Origin: Balanoglossus misakiensis | Taxonomy: Eukaryota; Hemichordata | Length of the DNA: 64,000 bases | NCBI GenBank assembly: GCA_040954595.2 | Contig: CM082596.2 | Span: 3,906,001 to 3,970,000, forward strand | Direction of reading: 5' to 3' | In this document: positions 51,193 to 64,000 of the stretch, in pieces | How the letters are laid out: each line of letters starts with the position of its first letter | Numbering within the stretch: the first letter of the stretch is position 1 | Made by a program: the position numbers and the translations under genes | The notes under the pieces: generated by a model | Told to the model about the DNA's origin: nothing | What the model saw: only the letters and a program-made list of their open reading frames with translations | The model's database searches: none

Positions 51193-54100
51193 CTGTAAAA
51201 AATTTAAGAAAAAAAAAGTGTCGTCAATATTCTGAACAAGGACATCAAGTTCGCACTACTATGACATCAAAGTTAGGAATTCTTACATCATGAACTGGTA
51301 ATTAAAAAGACATTAGAAATTATGAAAACCAGTTGATCCAATACATAACTTACTTTTCATATTGCACTGTATATATAGTACTGTTAATACCCAATATTGC
51401 ACCAACCCCTTGTTCACCCACACACACACTCATATAAACTAAACCAGGATCCCTCATATCTTTCATTTATACTACGAAGTCTGTTTATTTAAAAAACTTG
51501 ATAATCACTTTCGTGTAAGAAGTCCATGATTGTTCAAAAACAATGCTAGTAGGAAGTATTTAAACAAAGAGTTCACACTTATTTAAATTGGAAATCTTTC
51601 TGAAGAAATAGGAAGCTATATCTTCCAGACATGACTGAGCAAGTTAAGTCTTTATTCTCTGAGAGTGTTACTTCCTATGAACTTCCTGTAAGAAATGTCT
51701 TGAATGGGTAATGTCCCTTTAAAGGTGCCCACAATGGTTGCCATGGCAGGGCGTGCAGGTACGCGCTCTGGGAATTCACGTCAACAATTGATGATAATGG
51801 ACTATCTTTAATGAACAGTAGGAAGAGACCTCTCTTGATTGCAATCTCTGGCATGGGAATGGCTGAGTCGAGTTTTTTCTAACTGAACGGCGATTTAAAT
51901 ATCAATCTGATTCCAGTCTAATGTAGACAAGTCGAGCTCTCGTGAGATCAGCTGGGATGAATACAAACAGAGAGACCAACGTATAGTTTAATGTAGCCGT
52001 TGTAAAGTTCACAGTTGACTGATCACTTTCATGGCTCAGGAAGCGTCAAACTCATTTGCATCTCTTGGAACAGTTTGAAGCCACTGTGAAGGAATACTAG
52101 AACGGCGCAACAATGAGCAATGGACAAAGCCACGCTCACATGACTACAGGTATCTTTTGTCCAAGATGACGCTAAGTTTCGAATTCATTTTTTTTTTCTG
52201 GCTGAAGGAAATGGCTCTAAGTATTCAGACCATTAAGATTTTAAGTAGGCTTCATGCGCAACAAAAATCAACTTTATGGACCAGTGGTTTCTGTATGCTA
52301 TATGTATACACCTGGACTCTAACAGTATAGGAATTCAAACTGGAATATAAAGACATTTCTGACAGTGTACGTGACTGTTATAGATATGGATTTATATTGT
52401 TACCACAAACCAAAATAACTGTAAATAAATGGAATTTGAATAAAATATTTGATTTTTATTCCCTTCCAAATGGCCAAGTTACAGTTTCATAGCACACACA
52501 AGATCACACAAAAACACCGATTTCAGGTTATCTGAGCATATGAAATCAGCGCCCTCCCACGACATGATTGACAAGTCTGGTATTGTACTGGGTAGTTTTG
52601 CCCACAGACAATCTGTTCGGTTGGTGATTTACAAACTGCACCACTTTTCTGAAATACAATGCTGTGCTTGGACTCCATCAACTCCAAAATCCTTTTGTTG
52701 GGAATGGAGTCCTTTAACTAATACATATGCGTAGGTTGATTTAAAACAGTACTTTGAAAAGGTCTGGTATACAAGGAACAGGAATCCAGCTGACTTCTAA
52801 AGAATAAATTACCTGGATTGTTTGCACTGAATGACACATAACAATTCTTGCCCAAACTTGTCCACGGCTAGTGTAAAAAAAACAACTATTGTTTGCTGCT
52901 TCACCAGTCTACAATTTTTTTTTCCTGTTTTCCTTCCACGAAAAAATCTAGCTGCTGGTTATAATCACAAATGTGCATACTGAATTGGTAACAACACTTA
53001 GCCATAAATCCAGAGAGCTTTGTTTTCTTAAAGAGAGACAGGGGCTTAAGCTTTTTTTTCTGAATATAAAAGTGAACAGTTAGGGATCAGGGTTTTTAGC
53101 CGGATCCTAAGACATTGTCCCGTAATTGCCAAAGCTTCGTGTAATCACAACTAACGCTACCCGAACCCATGCTTTCACAGGATAGAGACCAACTGCTTTT
53201 TAATCCAGCAGTGTTGAAGAACTCTAAAACACTTTCACTTAATGGCGATTTGATTAGGTTTATAGAGTACAAGTAAATGCCTGTAAGGAGAACGGAATGA
53301 AATCTTTATTTTAATATACAGACAAGACCGATCTTGCATGAGTTTTACCTACAGGTTGCCTGCTGGTATGTTGCACATTGTTAATTTTCAGCGAGAGTTT
53401 AAACCCCTATGTCCTTTATTGTCAAATTAAAAGTATAAACCCCAAACGCTTCCTGAAAGTATTATGAATATATCTGGATTGGGGCATGTAAACGTCCACC
53501 ACAAAGAAATCTCATAAGTGCACACACACAAAAAAAACCTGATCAAAATAGTGTTAGATTTCCTCGAAAATCTTGTCAAATATACCGACTACAAAAAAGT
53601 TATTGTACTCAACAAAAAGTGGCCGCAATCTGTAGCCGGGAAGTGGAGTTGTTTACTTTGGGTTCTGAATTTTAAGCACGTTTTCCCTTTGTTCATTTTT
53701 ACTATGAGTGTTCCTTGGCAAGTCGTATCAGTTAAACAATTACTGGTCTTATATAATTATCTATGATTTTTCGTTTTCTTCAAATAATTTCATTTACATG
53801 ATTTGTTTTTTATCATTTAAATTCATTAAATAAGCTATCAAAACAAGTACGTTAGTTTCATCGATTTCGCCTCTGACTTTAAATGTGAGAAAACATCATG
53901 TCTCACTCAGCTGTGACGGAATGTGAGGAAAAATGGACGCCACTCGGTTGTCTTCATAGCAACAGTAGTCAAGACCTCAAGAGGCACAAGAAAAGTGGGA
54001 CGGGGAACGTGCTTTTAAAGAAAACAGACAGAGGGTCTTTAAACTGACTTCCATCAAAAAACAAATTTCACCACAATGGGTTTTATGTACAGCTTGCATA

Positions 54101-57100
54101 GCCACACTGAAGTTTCTTTCCAAAGACAATTCTGCGCCGTACGCAGCGGACAATCAGGACTCTATTTCTTAAGTTCCCGGAGATTTGTAATGGACGCTTT
54201 CTTTAATGACTCAGATTTCAAATGTCAACAATAAAGTGAAGAATACATCTGTGGCAGCGATACACAACCTATAGCCTACATAAATTAATGTCATTGTGAG
54301 GGACTTTCCCACAGTTTCTACTGCACATGTACGCGCAGATGTTCAATAGTGTGTGATTATAGAGCAACAAAGGAGGGAAAATACCCATGGAGTCACAAAA
54401 CTCCCCAAGCGTAACTCTCCACCCATTGGTTCGTCCCAGCCATTCCTTGACATTGAGTTTTTATGTACAAGACTCTCTGAGGTCACGCTATTCCCTGAGA
54501 AACGTATACGGTCAGGGGGGCTTGCCTTGTGAGGAAAAAAGCATAACATGTACACGTGCATACTCTGGTTTGATTACCATTATAATGACAAGCACATAGA
54601 GTCGCTCCACTTGGAATGGGAAATGCGTGACCTGGCTGTGACCACGTTGAAAATCTGTATCACGAAGACCTGGATGTGACCGCTTTCAAAATCTGTAGTC
54701 CTCACAAAGACTTTCAGAGTGTAAATGGCTTCACAATACTTTTTGCCTCAAATTTGCTCAGAATTTGTCATTGAGGTGTAATTGTCAATCACGACAAAAA
54801 TATGACTGGGAATTTTATTCCTAGTTTAACATCAAGAAAAATATTTTCACAAAACCTTCCCACTTTCTCACAGACTACAGCTGTGAATGTGAGTTATCAA
54901 CAGCAAGGTTACTTACAATGTATTTCAAACGAACCCAAGGGCACAAATTCCAAAGCAATTCCAATACATATCAATTATGATGTTTCTTAGTTCAGCTATC
55001 TCTGGTAACAACAGATCTTCCAAACTTTCAGAAAAATACAGAGTTATGGATAAAAGTCGATATGCAACTTACATGTCCAAGGCATGGTTCCCCAAAGAGG
55101 GGGGATCTCTTCCTCCATTGACAGAATACAATTTCCTAAAACTCACCCTGATGACGATACATAGCTTACAACACGTAAAATCTAATTGCGATACAAAAAT
55201 ACTTCTACTAGGACACGGGTCTGATGAATTTGTATATGAATGGACTAATACTGAGCACTATTAATCACAGTTGGGCGTTGTATGCTGGTTATGTTTGGGC
55301 TTGTTTCAGCACAGCGTACGACAGAAAACATCAATTTACTCCATTTATGAAAGAAATATGAATATTATCATGTGTCAAATATGCAAGTTGGGGCATGTTT
55401 TCCCAGCCTGTTTACAATACCTGGATGAAGACGACCCCAGCCACTTTCTAAAGGATAAACTCACACACATCAGAGCTAACAAGTCCTCAATGAATATGCC
55501 GTAAAACAAAAACATCAAATTATAAAAATTAATTATTATTTTCAGCGGTTTAATAATCAGGTTTTGTCCAATTTGATAAACTATAAAACAGTCAGAAGTC
55601 AAGACAATCTTTGTGAATAGTAATATTTCTGTTCTCAGTGATGACTTTACATTTCAATTCAAGAATTTTCTTTTCTAGTTTACATTTATATTTAAAATTT
55701 TCACCCTATTCTAACAAATGAATATCACACTCTTTAAGCGTGTGAAGCATTTCCAGAAAGGTCATTATAAAATGAACTAATTTCCAAAGCATAATCTTGG
55801 GATAATCTCACGACATAAAGAGGGGGAAAATAATTCTACACCTGCGATGCAAAAGATGCAGTCATGGCTGGAACAAGTAATGCCTCTCTATTACGGTATT
55901 TCTATTTATAACTGTAGAGCACAGTTACATGCTCGGCATTACTTTGAATACGTGATACACAGTACACCAACGCTGAAAAAACGTTATGTGCGTACGAGAT
56001 GTGAATTTACATCAGACACAGTAAGCCCTCTACAGGTGGGTGAATCATGAAGTACAGACAACCTAAGGGGCCTTCGGTTATAACATCATCATGAGTTGCA
56101 AATTTGAACATCTCCTGTCCACTTGAATTTTATTTTTCAAACCGAAGAAAATTTCAGATGCAGGCAACAAGAGAAATATTATCACCCACGAAGCAAAAAG
56201 GGCAAAACAAAAGACACATATTATATTCAATTAAAATCCCCCCTTCTGTCCCCTATAGCGTTTTTTAATTTTCCCAAGGTTATCTCAAAGACAAATTTAA
56301 TTTTGTAATATTTCAGAGCAAACAACTCATTTGTCACCAGTGCACTTCAACTTTACTGTTTCATTTATTGAAAATGTTCACTTCCGATATATTGTCAAAT
56401 AAGATTGACATTAATTTGCTGACCCACTGTTGGGATAGCAGGAAGGCGACATCGCCTGTTGCTAGACAACTTATACACAGGAGTCAGTCTCTACTGAAAT
56501 ATGAGAATCCCCCAAGTAGTCAGTTTTGCTTTAAATATTAACCATTTGTGGCTAATTTTGGCCTTCACATTTTTGTCTTCATAATCATAATCTACTGACA
56601 AGACAGATTCAATATAGCTGCATGAGATTTATGCCAGGAAAAAAAAAGTATTGTTGTGGTATTATCCTGTACAAACAATTCCACTAATGGATTATCTATG
56701 AAAAATTCTATATATCATTGTTATCAGTTTAAAGGTCTGACGCAACATCTAGATATCTTACTCTGACATTTAGAAAATATAAAATATTCACAACCTCACA
56801 CCCACTTGCTACGTCTTGACAAAACATATCCGATGATTTCAGGACCTGAAATCGTTCTTGTGCAAACTTGCAAAGTGTCCTCTCAACCTTTAATTTCTGT
56901 GAAGTGATATTTCGCATGGGATGAAGGTTGCTCTTTATATTATAATACGAGTGGCTGTACAAGCCACATACAAAGATATCATACAAAGATATAAGGTACA
57001 GGTTGCTTTCATGAACTTTGGCGAAAAGAGCATGCTGATGAAACAGACATTGTGCTCACCAACCAAGCCATGGCTGAGACAAGCATGACCCAAAAGTATG

Positions 57101-58526
57101 TCTCACTTCAATTGTAACAACAACAGCTGACCAATAGACAGTACAAACCATGGTGACATTTCGTATTCATTAAATATTAATATGAGTATCCTTTAGTTTG
57201 AACAACTCTGAATGGATTACATTGTGGTTTCTAGATCTACAGTATAATAGATGGTGATGATGAAATGTACAGTTGGTAAACAGAACAGAATCAGTTATTT
57301 TGCTGTAAGCATTATTTTGTCCAGGAGATTTTCATGATTGCAGAGAAGCTTATACAGTCTCATTTGATTATACTTGCTATTAGAATATTGCCAAGTTCAT
57401 TACTTTTTTCATGACCCATGACGATTAACCCACAAGAGAAACCTTACAAGTCCCTGATGACTTGACACATCTGTTTTTGTGTTCAGCCAATCTACAAGCT
57501 AACTAGGTGCAGATTTACGCGGTGATCACCGTGGCTACAAAACAGAAACACGAAGGCATGAAGGGTGTGATTTGACTTCATTATCAAACTTGACAGTCCG
57601 GTCCACTGGGACAGAACAGCTTGACACTTGTTACTGCATCACTAGTTTCTACTCAAGTACACTTGAAGCACGGAATACAATCTGATCAAAGGGCATACAA
57701 ACATCCATATTCGACAGGTTAGATGAAATAGAATCTCTAATCAAAGTCCATGTAAACATGTCTATGTTCAACAGGTTGGATGAAATGGAATCTCTCTGTC
57801 CTTTTCATGTAATTCAAGTAAACATAGCCAGCCAATACAGAAAAAGATGCTTGTATTTCTATACATCTTATTGTGTGAAAAACTGAAATTATAACCAGCA
57901 TATAAGTGCAAACATCGGATGTGGCAGATCACGTCCACAGCTAATGGTTGTTGTACTATGTTATTAATGATTAACCATGGGTGACATGTTTCTAGCTCAA
58001 TAAAAATGGGCATAATGAGTAATTAACACAAATTAATGATTTTCATTATCCTCAGTCTGAATGACTTTTATGTTTATCAAAGGTGTTATAACAAAAGCTA
58101 TCTGTTTTCTCTCCCCATGTAAACTCATCTATAGGTCAGTATTATCAATTAAAGGTTTTTTCGTATCCTGCAAATATATTTAATAGCGTTATCATTGTTT
58201 TCAATGAAAGCTTGCCAGGGGCCAAAATTTCATTATGTCTTTGTTGGCATTCATTCACACCCCTGGATATGTTATCCTTTCAGACATCAATTGGTTTGCA
58301 TATTACATGTTTTGACATGAAATATCATTTAATTTCTTATTTTTCTATTAAGGCACTTTCAAGCTTTTAATATTTATCCTTGCTCAAGGACACAAACATA
58401 ATGTGTCCTGGTAGCATATATTTCTGTAGTTCAAATGTCCCCAGTGATCTGCTGGCCTCGGTCATGAATAAAATTAAACAACTGTCAATGTGTAAACCTT
58501 AAAATAATATTTTCTTTTACACTTTG

Positions 58527-58599
58527 TAGTCTAGTATCTAGCCAAGTTTAGTCTGCATTGCTTCCAATGCGGACACAACATGGCTAGATACTAAGCTAT
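58527..58599. mobile_element. Short hairpin element, copy 2
   Basis: TAGTCTAGTATCTAGCCAAG and TGGCTAGATACTAAGCTA arms around a short loop; matches the element at 44044-44119. The internal half (TTGGAAGCAA and its complement) also matches. Confidence 0.8.
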
Positions 58600-58644
58600 G
58601 AAACTGGTAGGTGCTGGTAAATGGGTTTCCAGCTTTAATCTTTG

Positions 58645-58700
58645 TAACCAACCAACCAACCAACCACCCACCCACCCAACCAACCAATCAATTAATTAAT
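58645..58700. repeat. (AACC)n / (ACCC)n microsatellite
   Basis: AACCAACC repeats grading into ACCC and then AATT repeats. Confidence 0.9.
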
Positions 58701-61700
58701 GAAATCCATGACGACAAAGAAACAAACCCATCTAATAATTAACCAATATAAAGCTGTGCTGCAGCGTCAAATCTATGTTTACAACAGCTGTAATTCATAC
58801 CAGCAAAACTATAAGGTATAAAAGAAAGTGTGGTATTCATGACAGTTCACAGGAAAAAGCCATAACTTATTCTTTTACCTTTCCGGCCATTAAATTTCAA
58901 TTCACATTTACATTTTCAGCTTGTATTTCAAAATCAGAGCTTCTCAGACGAAAGAGAAAAGACAGAATAAGTATTATAATAGAACTGTTTTCCCTAAAAA
59001 TCGCTACTGACATTTCTCACGTACAAATCCTTCAAAGGCTTTTTATCTGTCGTCAATCAAATAATTTCATTGTTTTCAACTGTGTGGGAGGCCTCATGTG
59101 GCTACTCCTAGTCCTAAGGATGGAACAGTTAATATTTCACACAGGAGTCTTACACAATAGAGAAAAATCCATCATCTATTTCAAACCGGAAATTATTAGT
59201 CAGCAAAAACTCAATAAAACGGTGAAAGTGAAAGAACAGCCAGCCAGCCGCCTGTAGGCGATCGCTATCATCTTAGGCAGCAAATCCCTGGATAATCCAA
59301 GCCAAACTTCACCCATCCATCACGCTACAACATACACTCTGCCAAAAATGCCATTAACCCATGCAACGGAACAGCATTTAATTCAGAAAATAAAGTAATA
59401 CATTAAGGAGGTAGAGTCAATAAAACAGTGACCGTCATGACAACTGGATCACAGATGACGAACTTAATGGCAATGCATTGTGTTTTACGTTCTCTTGAAG
59501 ACTGTCGTTGTTTGCTCAACAAAGCTACCTTCCTGATTACTAGCACGCACATTAATAGATGATATGTCTCCAGGCTAGCATAGAAAACTTGTCATTTTCT
59601 CTTTTCTGTTCAATTGCTAATGGAAATGAAACATGAAAAAAAAGAGAAACTAATTACATCCGCCCACCTTTGATCACAGGTGGGTTTCTGTTTTGCATCA
59701 CTATCTGGGACACACAGAAGCAAATCACAACTTTTTTTTCAAATCGAAACATACCACTGTCCAGTAATTTGTCATGAAAATTATTTAAAACCAACCAACC
59801 ATGACAAAGAAATCACTTTTTTCAGACAAAACCAGAGAAATAATTTTCTTCTATGGATATTAAATCATTATTTCAGTCATACTTAGTTTTATCCTAGGTG
59901 AGTGGCTATACCATTAAATACTGTAAATTAATTAGATTTGCTTGTCAACTTCTTTCGTTGCCTAGAATCTTTATTTACACGGGCGTAATAATATCAATAT
60001 GCAAATCCTACACTGATCCTTCCCAGAAATCTAACGCCTTCCCCTATTGGCTGAAATGCATCGCCATGGCGTGTAGAAAGTAATCAAAATATTATAAAAT
60101 GTCTCTCTCTTTTTGTCAACCTGATTACCCCCCTCTATTTGAATCCAAACGGTAAGAAACACGGATTCGCATAGTATGGTATTACTTGATATTCCAGTAA
60201 TTGTTACTTCAATGTGGAACACTATTCAGATTCTTAAGAAAACCTGGTTTCCCAAGTGATTTATATTCGCGTCATGTTTCAGATCTGACAGTAACCAGAA
60301 ACCAACCTCCTACAACTGAAAAATGTTAATGTTCGAACTGATCCACCAACATCTGTCAGATTTAATATCCAGCCAGATTTATTTCAATTAACCACTGACA
60401 GCTAGCTGCCTGATTTGGAATGTTTAAATAATTAATGATGAACAAAATCATCACTGACTGTTTCGCACCTAATCAAAGTGCTTCGCAATCAAATACATGT
60501 ATGTTTACATGGACCAACATCTATATGACGTATACAACCATTTGTAGGGAAATATTTAAAAAAAATAATGGTAAAATTATACAATATTAGCCGGCCTCTG
60601 GAGTGACAAATTGTGAATATGTTGATGTACAAATTACTGGGCAAATTAGGCCAACACTGATTGGATCACCGTGGAAACAGCAATATATTTTCAATTCACT
60701 GACAAACACAATAATCCAAGTAAGCTCTTCCAAGACATTAATCTTTGCGTGTGTGTATAGATTTATGAGTCTGCAAACACCTCTAGGCAATGAAGCAGAA
60801 TATAGTTATCTGCACAATAGAAAAGATTGGTGTAAGGAAAACTCTTACATTCTACATTATCAAGGCAGCAATTATCTATATAGAGACATTGATTGATTGA
60901 TCATCAGTTTTTATATTTTTTTTATGAGTCCAGAAGGCCACTGCCAGGTGCCCATATTCCTTGCCTTTGAAACAAGCCACCTCAACAGGAACAGCAAGAT
61001 CGGAAACAACAAGTTCGGACACAGAGACCTACAATGATGAATATTTCAAAACACTATTGTGGTTGAAACTAACCCATTCTTGACTGATAGAGCATTATCA
61101 ATGTGCAAGTCTCCCTCTTATCATCAAGACAGTCTTACATCTATGAAAGTGGTGCTTTGTGAAAATGAATGTTTAAATCTGCATTGGTACAGGTACCACA
61201 GTATAGGACATGCAGTTTCATGGTCAAAAGTACAGAGAACAACAGTTAGAAAGACATGAACAACCAGACGTTGCTTTCATTATTGACTCTGAGAAGAACA
61301 AAGGTACAACAAGATATGTTTACAAGCTGTTATACTTTCTAAGTTTCTGTATCATCTTCTGGTAAAAAAGTACCTGACGTTACTTGCATCATCGTGAAGT
61401 AATAATTAAACAATTCAAAGTGTCGTTTAGCAAAGCCATCGAATATGTTCAATGATAGCATTCTAATGATTGTGTGATTAACAACTTGCTGAAACATCAC
61501 TTTTTGGCATGTGCAGGCAGTTCACATCATGGTGAATCATGATGCTTTAAATCAGTAACACACCCATTGACAACTCTGCTAATTATGCCTAATTAGAAAT
61601 CACAGGAAAATTAGTTGTCACACTTGCAATTGTCTGTGAATGATCTTCAATCAACGTGGGTGTAACCTGTCCAAAATCTGCTCTAATCCCTTCACACCTT

Positions 61701-64000
61701 TTGACTGGGATGAATAGTTTGGGGGTAAACACAACTGGCAAACTTGACATTGGGCTTTGTGTCTTCACAGTTGCAGATGAGAGAAGTTCAAGTTCAGGCA
61801 CGACAGTGTCTGTCTCCTCTGAGAGTTAACTTCCAGTTCATGTTTTGTTCACGAAATCTTAAGAAAGCCCCTTGTGTAAGTAGTTTTTGATTACTTTTAA
61901 GTCTGAAGAATGACTAGAATATCCAATGGCGTTGAAATTGCACTTGTAGGTTTTCCAATACAATGCTTATGAGAAGATAGATTACTTTCGCTTACAAACA
62001 GAAGCCCACAAGTAACATCTTTGATTAACAATGCTGAGTTCACACTGTGTTGATTTACATTGATTTATCAGCTAGTACAATGTCTTGCAACATCCAATAT
62101 GTTATAACACCCACTATCCTCAATAGTTACGTATAAATCTCATCATATACCAATTCCCACTCTAGCACTCATTATTCTCTATCCGTCTGTCTCCCTGTGT
62201 GTACGTGTGTGTGTCTCCATCTCTCTCTCTCTCACACACTGAAATTTTCCAACACCATAACTCTCCATGAAGAAATCTAACATTTAAAATCTAGTCTAGT
62301 TACGCTAATGCACAAATTAATTAACTTTTCAAATATCATTTATCAATTTGTAATCAAAAGGTCAGTATTGTATAATTAATGAGATTTCTAGTATTTTGTT
62401 TTCACTGAAGCAGCAGCAGGAAAGATAAACAACAGAAACAAAAGTTGTTTGGTCTATTTGATAGAAGCAATACTAAAAACTAAAAACCATCTTGAGACGA
62501 CTTGATAAATATTTTGGCAGAAACAAAGTAACTGTTGTTTCATCTATTCTACAAGTGGTTATCTGTTTGGAAAGGCTGAAGTGAAAACACTAGACAATGG
62601 TGAGGAGTGACGTGAATAGACACGCTGACTTAGTCTGTGTAAATTGTATTGGCGATTAATACTAGCCCCCATGGGTAGCAATCCGCTTAACTACGTGAGG
62701 TGGGCAATTACTCTTAGAACTTGAATCTGTAAGGAGTGTCTAAAAACTTGGTTCCAACACTGGGTTCTTCTTCAGATTCAATGTCATCTGTTTTGATTTT
62801 CGCTTAGGTTAATTGCAATCAGAATTTTATATAACCCTTCAAGATTGCCACTGTCTCACTAAAAAGCTGTGCAAAAATACCTCCCCCAAGATGAGTACCC
62901 AAAGAGCCTCGAGAAACCTCAAACTTTTTTAATGGTACGTACAATCTATTATTTGATGTTCTGCTCCCAAGCTTTCCTCTCCATTTAAATTCCTTGTCTC
63001 TCAATACATTTTCTTGTAACTGAAGGAGACTACAAAGGACATTGTTTCTCCCACGGACTCAAACCTTACAAATTCAAATGATCTTACCAGTAAAATGTCT
63101 ACCAAAATCTCATTAGCGTTTAAATGCCCACCCTAGCATTATCTCGTTCAAGAGGGGTGTGTCCACAGATTTAAAAAAAAAAGTTTTTACGTTGAACCTA
63201 TCAGCTTTATATCTTGGTGCAGCCCACGTCATTCATGCATCGTAAAAGTTAAAACCTTTCGATGTTCATTTTAAACCCAGCCTGGGCTTTCCTCGTGCGA
63301 GTGAGTCGTATATTTCACTAAACACTGACACTACTTCCCATAAAATTTACAAAATCAGCGTGCCTGCTAAGGATGCCCGCAATGCGAGGCATAAATCAGA
63401 CTTTATATGTGACTGAGTTATTTGTCAACGGACAACATGACAAATTCATTTTCAGCTTTTCAATCAAAATGCTCCATAAATATCCTTTCCTACAGCAATA
63501 AGGTTGCCCACACTCACGTCATTATTGTTGGCAATACACACCACTGAACAGTCAATATTGTAAAAATTATAAGCAATTTGACAACTTAATAACCTTACTA
63601 TTCAGGCAACAAATACTAAATGGAGTTATTTTTTCGCCATTCATAATTACGCTATCTGATAAGGAAACACCCAGTCTGCTCTCTGTGTGAAAAATAGGAA
63701 TTGATAAAAAAAAGAACCCCTAATTATAGCCTCCAATGAAATGAAAATGTCAGGGAGTTCTTTGACACACACAGTAACATTTTGCCATTTACTATTGCCA
63801 CTTCAAGGAAGTTACTCTTCAGCAATTACCTGACTGGCGAAGCGTTGCCAGGCAACAAGTGCATCACCAGACCCACGCCTCCATCAGTTACCACGGTGAC
63901 TGTTACTCTGATCTGTTTAAATACAATGATCAGCTTGAAATCTAAACATTTCAGAAAAACACTAATCAATTTAACCCCATTATCAATTTCATAACATCGC

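Larger units (their letters stand above)
51193..64000 (-). other. Upstream region or first intron of EGFR-B (12.8 kb), no gene recognised
   Basis: AT-rich. I looked for a - strand ATG with a hydrophobic run and a phase-1 donor and found none convincing, so the first exon is either short and missed or beyond 64000. Contents seen: a hairpin element (58527-58599), an AACC-type repeat (58645-58700) and simple repeats near 62217. A 160-codon ORF at 58775-59257 is judged spurious. Confidence 0.5.

Noticed and set aside
54927-54969. - strand ATG with hydrophobic codons (MYWNCFGICALGFV) as the missing EGFR-B signal exon
   Set aside because: The frame hits TGA after 14 codons and there is no donor giving phase 1 before it.
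55060-55110. - strand ATG exon ending with a phase-1 gtaagt donor near 55073
   Set aside because: Phase fits, but the encoded peptide (MEEEIPPLWGTMPWT) is acidic with no hydrophobic core, so it is unlikely to be a signal peptide.
58775-59257. 160-codon + strand ORF
   Set aside because: AT-driven codon use (Ile, Phe, Lys rich), no recognisable motif, no conserved neighbour.

Overview
The window is animal nuclear DNA: AT-rich, intron-dense, with GT-AG introns, polyadenylation signals and many short dispersed repeats. The receptors keep a long cysteine-rich juxtamembrane ectodomain of the invertebrate type. An invertebrate bilaterian, probably marine (lophotrochozoan or ambulacrarian), fits best. 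I cannot name the species.

Layout: two EGFR/ErbB-family receptor tyrosine kinase genes converge tail to tail. EGFR-A (+ strand) runs from an ATG at 938 through 20 coding exons to a stop at 23551, with poly(A) signals near 23.9-24.07 kb. EGFR-B (- strand) has 27 visible coding exons from 51192 down to a stop at 30932 and a likely poly(A) site near 28.35 kb. Its first (signal peptide) exon was not found and should lie above 51192. From the seventh visible EGFR-B exon to the kinase, exon order, phases and mostly sizes match exon for exon. The 24.1-28.3 kb gap holds repeats and a CpG-richer patch with an unassigned ORF. The 51.2-64 kb region holds no recognisable exon and is probably intron 1 of EGFR-B.

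Main point of interest: in both genes, the exon equivalent to human EGFR exon 8 is built for two uses. It has an in-phase splice acceptor, so it can be an internal exon. Directly upstream, and overlapping that acceptor, is an in-frame ATG, preceded by a stop, encoding a signal-peptide-like sequence similar in both paralogs. Starting there would give a secreted-pathway receptor lacking domain I and most of domain II, the same architecture as the human tumour variant EGFRvIII, but specified by an alternative first exon. EGFR-B clearly retains the upstream ectodomain exons; for EGFR-A they are off-window or lost.

Other notable points: a sharp gene-conversion tract (about 98% identity in exon, about 95% into the intron, flanked by 81-85% exon identity) covering the catalytic and DFG loops of both genes; a conserved 21-nt juxtamembrane microexon; loss of the NPxY/YxN docking tail in EGFR-A beside a 17-copy 33-bp array; and a 5-copy 51-bp intronic array with a YY1-type site in each unit. 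Both kinases keep the [12 protein letters not shown] and DFG motifs, so both should be active. EGFR-B should recruit Shc/Grb2-type adaptors through its tail; EGFR-A should signal poorly by that route unless it dimerises with EGFR-B or uses its alternative tail.
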